A stretch of 64,000 nt of DNA from positions 21,902,981 to 21,966,980 of the forward strand of contig NC_045147.1 of assembly GCF_008831285.2 (NCBI RefSeq). Reading direction: 5' to 3'. Positions 13,996 to 25,900 of the stretch are shown here, piece after piece. Made by a program: the position numbers and the translations under genes. Each line of letters starts with the position of its first letter. The stretch's first letter is position 1. The notes beneath the pieces are model-generated. The model did not search any database, had not been told where the DNA came from, and worked only from the letters and a program-made list of their open reading frames with translations. This DNA comes from Nymphaea colorata. Lineage: Eukaryota > Streptophyta > Magnoliopsida > Nymphaeales > Nymphaeaceae.

Positions 13996-16900
13996 TTATG
14001 TAGAGCATGAAGTACCAGGATTGACAGGAAATGTGTAAGGCGGAGGAATATAACTCTTCCTCATCATGCCCATCGAACCATTATCCACAGGCAATGTAGG
14101 CCTTGCAAAGTTATTGTCACGGAACTGATTTGGCACATTCATCATTGATGGATATCCTCCAGAGGACACTCCCAAGCATAGTTCTGAACTTTGTGCCAGT
14201 ATTTGATCTGGTTTTCGCACTACCTGTATCATGCATGCATCCTTCTGTCAGAGATTGTCAACATGTTCAGAAAAACTTTACACCACATTCCTAATTACAT
14301 AAAGGATATACGAAAGATCTACCTTTATTCAAACTAAGGAAGAGAGGGAAGTCACAACCTTAATATTTCTGGATTGTTTAACAAGAAGTCATATAGTATT
14401 TGTTTTGCAAAATTTCTACTTTTATGTGCATGTCACATAATTTTCAGCCTACGCATCTAAAGGCATTTGAAATACAGATTAGTGTAGTGCAACACACAGT
14501 GAGGAACATTTCTGTACTAATAGCAGATAAGATTACATGGTTGCACTATGTTTTACATTACGCACACAGTAAATAACTAGTTACCCCAGCCCCAGTCAGC
14601 TTATGATTCTGCTTGAAACTTTGCAGTTGGAAAAGCCTTGTGATAGTCATTAGAAACTATTTTGAAAATATGGCATGGTTTAGAAGCTTTATGAGAAAAA
14701 TAAGTTGCTGCCTTGATGAAATTTGAAAACCGATCAGACCCATATGTAGGTAAGTTCACCTTATATACACTTGAGGGTGTGGTGAACCACCCAGCATATG
14801 AATGGAATTTGGCTTTTGAGGACTAACCCTAACTTTAGACTAGAGAGGATTAGTGTGTGCATGAGTTCAGGTAGCAGGCAGCTGCTAACCTAGTGATCAT
14901 GCAAGGTAGAAAATATTCTGTCCAAAAGTGTGTGTGTGTGTCTCGTGATAAACATAACCTAAACAACCATCTGTTCTTCAGCTTGAACAATGCACAGCAG
15001 TGACCCAGTGAGTAAAAATTGTATGACCTAGTCAGCGTTCTTAGGCATATACATGGCTAGCATCCCATTAACTCCACGATCTTCCCTTGCTTCATTCTTC
15101 CACTTTCAGTCAATATAACTTCAAACTTTTGCAGCAGGAAAATCCTTGAAATTGTGCAAGGTAGAAAACAATATTTTCCCATATATCTCATGGTCGTAAC
15201 GAACACAACCTGCACAACCCTCTTGTTCTTGAGCTCAAACACAAAGGACCATGCACAGGAGTGAATAAAAACTTGCATGACCTATGGAACCCTTCTTAGG
15301 AATATATTCAGCTAGCATCCCATTACACCCTGATCTTCCCTTTGTCCCTTGCTTCATGCTTCGAATTCTCTGGATGCTTCTTTCAGGAGCACAGCCTCTG
15401 CACTCTCTATGGTAAAGGGAACGCAGTCTGCCTCCTAACTCACCACTTCCCTCGTAGTGAATTGGGATGCCGAATACATGTTCTCTCTTTCCCTATCACC
15501 TATTTTTATACTTTGTTTCTGCAAAAGAATGAGCAACCATCTGCAGATTGATTTTGCGCTCACACATCCTAGAAACTGGTATGACTACATTCCCACCAAG
15601 TGCAGGAGAAATATATTTCTATAGGCAATAATGAAGAAGAAACAAAGTTACATGGGAAAAGGATAAAATCTGTTCCTTGCAAGTTTTATATTCTAAACGG
15701 CTAGAAACAATATATTGTCAGACATACATAAGCAAATGATAAGGAAACTAGCCAAGCACCTTCTTTTGGTTCATGCCTTCCAGTGTCTCACTAAACAAAT
15801 TGCTGGGAGATGAAACTTGTGGAGATGGTATGCCATTGCTTCTTAGTAATCTTGGGCTCACAGAATCACTGGTATGTTCCTTAGCTATCGTTTCACGGTA
15901 AAGATGACCAAGTGCTGCCCGTAGCTGATGGTTTCTCTGCAAATGATATACTTTGGTCGCAAGTGGTACTGGCCCATCTGATACAGTTCACAACAACTTG
16001 TGATATTTAATACCAAGAACACAATGTTCAATGACAAGCATGTTGATGAATGGCTCACTACAGGCAGCCAAGACATCTCAACAATGTCAAATTTGTCAAA
16101 GGAATCATCAGCTAGACAACAAATAAGGGGTGCGCCTTTGGCAAATTATGACTTTCCTGGCTTAAGTCTTAACACTTCCCTGAACCCAGCCCCCCTCATG
16201 TTGAATAGTCTGACAAACTGTATCAGAGTCACGGAATCACTGGAAGAGAAATGAATTGTCCATCCCTGTGCAACTAATTGATTTCAGAGAAAGTTTCTCC
16301 ATGTCATCAGTTCCAGATGATCCAACAAAGAAATTATCAAAAGCAACCTCAAACTCTTGATCTTCTGAAATCAACAAGTGCACATACTTCCAATAAATGA
16401 GTTTCGTAGAATGCAATTATCTCATCCATCCACGTGAATGTGACCACATAGTAAGCATCAAAACAGATGGAGGCTGGGTCCAGATCCAGTAAAGGAACAT
16501 TGAAACAGGACCCACAGGTGACAAGCAAATGATGGCCTCAACAATGAGAAAAGCATCATGAAGTTAGACAGGAAGGACTTGTTTTATTCATTGACAGTTA
16601 CAGTTAAGCACAACTGATGAGTCCTCAGAAGGACGAAGTCTTTTGTCTCATTCTTTTGAATTTAGGAAGTGAACATTTGTGAAACATCATTTTTCATTTA
16701 TGAGAGAAGCACTGCAGGAAAGAAAGCAAAGCATTTACCACTCAGATGATCTGCTTTTGCAGCTGGTTCATGCTCAAGATCTTGTCTCGGTTTCTGGCGC
16801 CCTAGGGCAGCATCATAAGGTTGCTTTACCCCAACAGCAGAACGCTTTGAAGAGTCTGAGTGCATTTTGCCTAAGATGACATAAATAACCTTTTCATCAG

Positions 16901-19900
16901 CACAAAGACAGACGATCGGAAAGTGAAAACAAGAACATTTATAAAAGCACTCGTCCGTTTTCCAGGAAATTATCGCACACCAACAAATCACAAACTATTA
17001 TAATATAAAAAATTCAAAAACAAGAAAGCTGACTCAAACTATAAGTCAACTATGACTTTGACAACTATAGTGACAACATGGAGTCCATTATGCTTTCTCA
17101 ATTATAATGGCAACATGGAGATTTGTCCAACTTTAGGAGACAGCCGACATTAACTCAAAATTCAAATAAAAAAAGGTGAAATTTACCGTATAAAGAAATC
17201 TAACTCGTGTCAAAATCCAAGGAGAACATAACTGCTGTCATCCTGAACAGCCAAGAAAGGAAAGAAAAAAAAGGACGCATCACCACTTCATGTCAAAGCC
17301 ATGAACGCACTAATGGCTGATATGTTGAAACATATGACAAAGATGACTGCAAAGAGGTATAAACTAGAACTAAGTTGAACTTGGCATTATAATCAACAAG
17401 CACTTCATGTGCATCTTCCTCTTACTGTAACAAGATCATTAGAGTTGCTAACCAAAAAAAAAAAACGACGAAAACAAAATAAATGCTTGATAAGACAAGT
17501 GGCCAGTGTATAAATCAATGTCACATATTCAGTCACAAACATCAATATTAGCAACAGAAAAATTTCCAGTTAGATTTCACACAGAACAGCGTAACTGTGG
17601 TTACCTTTAAAAGAACGATCAACATATTAACAAGAAGAAAACACGTTGGTGAAGTTGATGGAGTAATGGAAGGGGATTTTTCTTCATTCTAACTTGTAAC
17701 TAATTGACAAATCCATTCCTCACAAAGACAATTACCTCAATTTAATACATTACCTATGTGTTAGAAGCTTACCATGGTTATGTACTTAACAGAGTGGGTT
17801 TCTGCAATTTGAAAATTGCTTCTAGGCCAAACCTCAACTCTACCTTTTCTCTTTCCAGGCACTTGTGTTATTTCACTAGAACGAAAATAGTTCCTATTAA
17901 CACATTTAACGTCAAAGACCAATATGGAATGCTTAAAAGTAGGAACGGGTTTGCCAATAGCTATAAGATATGAATAAGTATGTCGATCGGCCACAAGAAA
18001 GTGAAGAATATGATGGGAAAAAACTAGCAAATAAAAACAAACAAAAGAACCATGAAAGAAACGGAAATATTAAAGTAAAATTTGAAGCTTAGGTATGGCA
18101 ATATCATGATAAAACACTTGTAAAATAATTAAGATCCTATTGCCTAAATTTTCTTGTATGAAGTGATTGACAGCACTGTCACAAACGTGCATTATTCGAA
18201 AGAATGTGTATAATATGCAAGAAATAAGTCAGCCATATAAAACGGCAATTAGATGCATCTGTTTTAAAGAAATGCCAGAAAATAAAAAAAACGTGAAAAA
18301 ATGCGTATTATATGGATTTTTTGCATTTTTTATTAATTTGTATTTTTTATAATTTTCAGAATTTATTAAATGTTTTATTTTAAAAAAAAAATGCCAAGAT
18401 TTTTCTGAGATATACAACTTTGCCATATTATACACGAGAAATTCCTCGCCATATAATACACGTACACGATATATGTTACAATGATTGACAACAGTGCCTC
18501 CTGATTTGTAACTATCAGGACGTCATGTTCACCAAGAATATGCATTTATTTGTTTCAATTTGCCATGATGCCCAGGAAAAGAATGCAACTAAATCTATTT
18601 GAGTGAGAAACAGCAGAATTCACTTTAGGAGAAATTATTAGCATAACATTCAACAATGATTATTTTGTTCACTTTTAGCCATAACAAAGGGGTCCTTATT
18701 CAAGGAAAATGTCATTCTTTATTAATTTATACATTTTTCATGAGCTTCTAACTCACAGGAAATAACCAACCAATAGAGAAAGCTAAACAAAACCATATGG
18801 CTCCAACACTGATACTCACAACCTTGCAACAAGAGTTCACTCATTAAAAGCCATTCTAAGGCAGAACGATGGCCAGTTTAAAAGTATAATTAGTAAGTTT
18901 TAATAAGTATGTAATGCATTACTGGATGCCTTATCATTGAAAAACCTGCTTAGAGGTCATAGCAGCACATCCAAAAATGAGTTTCTAAGTTCTAACTGAT
19001 CCAACCATTCAGATATTTAAGTATAGCTTCATCCATAAAAAATTCAAAAACTGTGAAACAGATTATTTTCTTATCAGAGGACACAGAAAAGTCAAGTATG
19101 TGCAATATTACCCAATACTAATGTGACTATGTAAGCTAATAGGCATAATTCCACATGATGATGATCAATTTTATGACCATAAAGGCAACTTAGTGATGGA
19201 ATACACACAAAACTTGCACTGTGTTTCCAAATCATAACCTCTAAGCATCTTTTCCTTTTTATTAAGTAGTTGCCCCTCAACATAATTGTTGTATGGAGTC
19301 AGGGCAGGAATGTTTAGACTTTAGTGAACTAGCACGTGAACATTATTCCAAAGAAAAATATCTATAAAAAATAAACATAAGAATGACCAATAATACATAT
19401 TATATCTTACAGGTATGAGCCCCCTGACAGCATGGTCCTGTTTCTGCACTTACACCACAATGTGTTTCTAAACCATCCGATGATGGCATGGATTCTGAAG
19501 GAGCCCTGTACCAATGAACAAAAAAAAAAAGAGATGACTCATCAATAGCAGCAGAAGTGATATATAAGCTAAAACAAACTTAACTTGCTAATTTTCATTA
19601 ACTGAAAAATTAGAAGAGCATCAAGATATAGAAGCCTAAAGAAAAAAAAAATCAACATCAAGGAATAGATGTATCATCATATAACAAAAAAAGGTTGAAT
19701 AATCAAGCTGCACATTGAATAATCAATAAAATCCAGACCAAACAGCTTCTTCAGATCCTTAAAATTGTTTATATGTCAGATCTTTGATAAAGCATATAAC
19801 CTTGCACGCTTGAGTGGAGAAATTACGCCACCAGAATGATTTGTGCTTCCAGGACTAACTCCAGAACCATCACCTACTAAGGCCCCATCAATGGAAGGTG

Positions 19901-22900
19901 AGGATCCTGAAAAATAACAACAAAAGTTATCAACCCCAAAGAACCATCAAAGAGGATAGACACACCACAAGTAATGTGTGTGTGTGTGTGCATGTGTGTG
20001 TGTGTGTGTGTGTGAGTGAGAGAGAGAGAGAGAGAGTTCAAAATAATCAGGAAACATATAGCATGTCTAACTACTGTAACAAATTCTTAAAGTTATCCTA
20101 CTCTTGTAAAAAGAAAAGTAAAAAATGAAGCTAACCGAATATAATTATGGGGCCCAAACCACTGACATCAGCAACTAGTTGACCTAGTCGGCAGACTAGT
20201 CACCGAGACAGGCCCCAAAAACCCTAAGGCCAGGGGTAGTCACTAGACCACCATCTAGACTGATCAGTCAAAAGATTGGACAGACTAGTCTGTGGTTTAA
20301 CAACCAAGATTAAAACTCCCAATTACTGGCGTGCAAATATAACTAACAAGTGAGGCAGCCATTCACACATGGTGTAAATATGTTAATTGATGTACTTAAT
20401 TCCAGGATGATTTAGATAGACACGAATATAACTATGTGAACATACATTTGACTGCAGTAAAGAATATATGGTCCATGCTCAGTGTTCAGTCTAGTGAAAC
20501 TGTCTAACGAATCAATGTAACACCTGAATACGGGTTCCCCCAGTTACAACTTAGAAAAGATCATTATTATCAAGACATCATAGCAGTTATACACTGAATG
20601 TTGGAGCCTAAGCCATCCTCATCAATAGAAACAACTACATCATTGTTATGTTATTCATCCTGCGGCACCTGAAGGACCCAACCTGATGCAAGATGAAAGC
20701 ATAACCAAATTTTGTAATTGGACCCAATTAGAATTTTTAGTATTTGTAAAATGGATCCAGATCCGCAGTCCACCCCTTTCTCTATAGAAGGGGACCTTGG
20801 ATCATTTTGTAGACAGTCATCAGTTGAAAGAAATGAAGTGTTTTCTTATTCTTCTTCTGTTCTTCTTGTTCCTTGCTCGTTTGCTTGAGTTTTAGTTCGT
20901 TTAAGTTTAGTTTTAGTTTAGTTGTGAGTGCAGTTGGATTAAGATTACTTTTAATCTTAATTCTTATTGCATCACAACCCTAGCTGGTTCTAGGTGATAG
21001 TATCAGATACCCGCTCTGCAACAGTTTAGCGATCGGTAAGTGAACTCAAGCCATCACCCATATTGCAAATTCATCTAAAAATATTTACACAACTGCATTT
21101 TATCACAAGTGTGAAGAAAATTAATGCCGGTCACACAGTATCAGCATTTTATGCATACTACATTCACTTACATAAGCACCCAACCGAAAAGCAATTGAAA
21201 CAAGACAGATCACCTGAAAGATAGATAGACTCATGTGATTCTATTCAACAGAAACAAGTGAGGAAACAAACCAGAAGCTGTTTCAAAGTCATCCTTCAAA
21301 TTTATATTGTATGCTAAAGCAATGAACACGGGAATCAGAAGCAAACAAAGCAATCAAATGAATACAGTAGGCACAATTACGTTTTAGATCTCTTGAGAGT
21401 GAAGAGACAATTCCAGTGTGCATTTCATCCATATTTGCAGTTTCTGAAGCCGCTGTATCATCTCCATCAAATGACTCAGATCTTTCCTGCTCAAAGTTCG
21501 TTGCAGCTTGGTCTAGACAAAGCTAAGGATTTAAATAAAAGTATAGCAACCCAGAAATTTGTCTTAACCAGATCATCAAACATGAATATGTACATTAACA
21601 AACGACAAGTTTGTCCACAAGTATACAAGAGTATTAGAGATGGCAAGACCAAGCGTGTAGACTGGCCAATAAACCGCTGACCACCATCTTGAAATATACA
21701 GGCTTGGGCATCCAGATAAAACTGGCAAATAAACTGATGTGGCTTCCGTGACCAATCGCTGAATGGGTCAAGCCAGCACGGCCATGGACATGCAAGCATG
21801 CACCATACCCACCTGAACCCCAAAAGTGGAAAGGCAATTCCTCACAGAAGGATTACCAGAATATCAGAACAGTTTGGGGCAAGCATGCTCACGTACTCAT
21901 TTTGCAATTTCAAAGCTCAATGTGAACAGGTCGGGATATGACAGAAAACCAAGCCCACATGTTTCTCACATTATAAAGGCCCATATGCAGCATGTTGAAA
22001 TGTCCAAGTAATTTTCCCAAAATGAGTATGAAAAGTACAAAGGATACTATCGTGAGAAACAAAGACCTTTTTCCGGCCCTTCCTTGGAGGCTTCTTGTGT
22101 CCAGCACCACCATCAAGCTCCAAACCAGTATCTTCCGCAGAGACCAATGCTCCACATCTCTCTGCAAAACTATGAAAAAATATTACATACTTATATTAGC
22201 AGGCAACAGCAAACTTACCAAGAATATATTGGTTTCATTTCATGCCCTTATGAAACACTAGAAGAAACCAATGAATGAATTAGTCAATACTCGGTAAACA
22301 CTGTATCAGGCCCTTGCTGAGATGATGTAGACCAGTACAAACGCTTCTTTGTATAATTGGCTTAAACTGTTTCTCCGCTTAAAAACTAAAAAGGCCACTT
22401 TACCTGGATTTGATGTGACTAATACAGCCCAGTTCCCCATGTAAGCTTTGCAACAATTTACAGAATGAGAAACAGAAAGATAGGAGCAAGGCGCAGCAGA
22501 AATCAAGATAAAGATCAGTTATATCATGTGACTAAAGTTTGACCCCAGCTGTCCAACGACATAGGCAAGTTTGTACAAAGTAAAAAACAACATCCAACTA
22601 GAACCAAGATTGAAAACTAAAAAGCAGTCAGAACTTGGGCTTAGACCAGAATCAACCAACAAATACATCACAGCTCATTACCCTTAGGTAATCAATGAAA
22701 TTGTTTTGTCGCCAAGCAGAACAACTAGGTGCACGCTTGGCGCAATTGAATGCAGCCTTCACAAGAAGCCCTACTCCGGAAAAAAAAAAAGATAACGTGA
22801 TCAGTGAAGCAGTTTCAAATTGTCCATTAAAAATATGAAGCAAGTTTCCAGCTCATACAAGTAATTTATAATTTACAGTATATTCTATGAATTGGAACCA

Positions 22901-25900
22901 GAAATTCCCAATTCCCAAGCAAGCTCAGCCTCAGAACAATGTTTTGCACACTGCAAAAGCATTTCTCAGCCACTAAGCATAATAAAATAAACTTATTAAA
23001 ATAACTCTCCATAGACAAACGTGTTACAGATTCCTTGAAAGAAGCAGGAGGACTGCCCAATCAGATCAAAGTTTCATCTTTCTACATAATGTTCTCCAAT
23101 TTTAAGGCAGTAATAGTGGCTACCTTAGTAAATAACTTGTCATTGCTTTTAACCCTACCATTTTATACCAAGAGATGCACCTCAGGCATTGATTTACTGC
23201 CCTTCCTTCACTTGAAGATATTTAGTTCAACCCCTTGCCACGTGGACAAAGTTTATGTCAACAAAACATGGAATAGCTGAACTAAAAGAGTCATAGCACA
23301 ACTTGTAGGCAAGCACTCAACCAGCCCTTTCTACCTTCTGACCAAATAGCATTTAAAACTATATTAATCTGCCAGATATGTTTTAAAAATACAACATTAG
23401 TCACAGACTAGGCAAAGCTGTAAGCTTGCTGTATTCAAACTCACTGCCTTCACAAGCACCTCCTAGGTTACTAAAAGATGCTAAAACAAACCTACAAGAT
23501 AAAGCTATACATGACTACGACCGCACTTGTAAGTTGTAACTACACTAAGTTTCTGCTTCCTGCAACCTTACTTGATCATTGCAACAATCTCAATCAATAT
23601 TCTACAGCATCACTACAATCACAACTTGACAATCAATTCAAGCACTGCTTGTGGCTGGGACACATCATAATTGAAGCATGAAAATTTTGTGTAATAAAGA
23701 AAAAACCAACAAAACCTTACATTTTGTTAGCACCTCCTTAACCCCACTCGCTCACCCAAGGAGAATCCCAGGTTCGAGAAGTAACTGTATTTAGTCTTAG
23801 GTTTTTCAATCCCCAGTAAGCTCAGTATATATCCCTTAAACAGGGGATCGGGTCTTATTAGTTGCTAACTAGTCTCGACCCACTACTGACTAAACAGGGT
23901 GATGGCCACCCGACTCAAGTCGAAACAGAAACATGGAAATGAAATGCTATCAAAAGAAATGCAACAAAAGGGAAAGACAGCTCGAGGGGTTCAGGTCCAG
24001 CTCTAAAATTTTGAGATCTATAAACTGGAGAAAAGAGTCGAAGCATATGATAGAGAAAATAAATTAAGATTAGAATAATAAATGTTATGCAAGCTGATAT
24101 TTTCCATGTAATAAAATATTTCCCAAATGAAAGTGGAAAAGAAAAGGCACACCACAATAAAGCCAACGGAAAGATAGAGATCGATTCAACGGACCTGCAT
24201 GTGCTGCATATTGACTGGCTTTAACAGGTTTCTTGCATGCATTACAAGATACCTGCAGCATGACAGTTTCCATTAAAAACAAGAATGGCGAATAATATCA
24301 ACTAATTGCATATCTAACTAAAAAAACGCTTACAGATCAAGCAATTGCATTGTCAAGTTACCAAATGGATCTCATGAATGATTGATTAATGAGTCCCATG
24401 GTGGATATGTTTGGAACAACAATTCTTCGGGAAAGCTAGTACTCCCAAAATCAGTTGGGCCCACATAATCAAGCAAACAAGGAACTCAGGAATCACAATG
24501 CACGTGTTCTGCGCATTTTGAATCCAACAATCCAGTCTTCCATCTTATGGAACAGCTGGAACAGAAACGTCTCATGGCATATCTGCGTTTTATGCATTCA
24601 CTCAGAGTGTAAGCAAAAGCAAATTGAGAACTGTCTGCCACGTGGAAAGCTCTTCCTGCAACACCAGGAACAGCTACCAGAATAGCTGTATGTGCCTTTG
24701 CAGAAGAAATGAATCCGAAAGATCATAATAAATTATGTGATTTTTGCTCTCTTTCAGTCATTGTTTTTCATTGCCTTGGCCTAAAACAAAATCGACTCTA
24801 CTAAAACATCTACTAAAAATGCCTTCTCCTTAGCTTCAAAATGGTCCAAGCAAATCACATTTTCCTACTTCATGCAGGTCGCTTTCCATCATTTCTGTGG
24901 TCATTCTTAATGAGCAGTTCCTGTTCTTTCTGCTGCTTCTGGCAGTGCTTGATGCTAAGCAAGCAATGGATGTAAAGACCTGAATGTCAAGAAGATTCCC
25001 CAGTGCCTGGACTGTATACTTATAACTTTTTGTAGGCATTCATTTAGGGATGTATTTAATTAGATAGCAACAGTCCTTTTGTCACATGATACCAACCCAA
25101 AGAGATATATTCCGGATCCTTATAGTCAACAGGGAGATCACCAGGGTATAGCTCAAAGATGTATGTTGCACATGCATGCAAATACATACCCAATACCCAC
25201 TGGATAAATGTGTAAGCTAAGCACCAAAAGTATGTAAATTATTGGCATACCCATATATGCCAGCACCCAACAGTAATGAAATCAATACAAAAACACAACG
25301 CATTTTGAAGTTTGAAGTTTGAAGTTTGAAGTTTGAAGTTTGAAGTTTGAAGTACTCATCCTGCACACGTATGAAATCTCTAAAATAAAAAAGTAGGTGA
25401 GAACCACCAGTTTGGCAATACTTTTTCTGCCGAAAGGGTAAAGAAATGATATGGTTTGTCTAAACAGCAGCCAGTGCTCTAATACCATGATGATTTTCCT
25501 CTGCTATAATACAATGGAAAGTTTAAATGAAAACCCTAGTCTCAAGACTGCAGCAAAGGAAGCATTCAAATCAATTGAAACATAAGAGAACCTTTTCATG
25601 AAGTCACCTATTATTAGAATTATTCAGCCATTTCTCTTGGACATGTTTAATAAGCTGCAGAAGCAGAACATAAGAAAAAAACTTGAATGAAGCATCAAAA
25701 TGAAAATGTTGTGTCATGCATCACAAGGCTTATCTCTAAGAGAATAAGAATGCACAGACAAGGATGATTAGGATGTCATTCGCTCATTCCTAGATTTGTG
25801 ATCATGAGTACTCTATTGATATCTCTGACCATGAAATCACGATGTCAATAAGCATGTCAGTATCCAAAAACATAAGAATAAAAATTTATAAAGAAAATGA

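Noticed and set aside
25304..25352. CRISPR-like direct repeats
   Set aside because: There are no spacers between units and the DNA is plant nuclear.
25282..25488. Minus-strand frame with repeated NFKLQTS
   Set aside because: It translates the TTTGAAG minisatellite within an intron.
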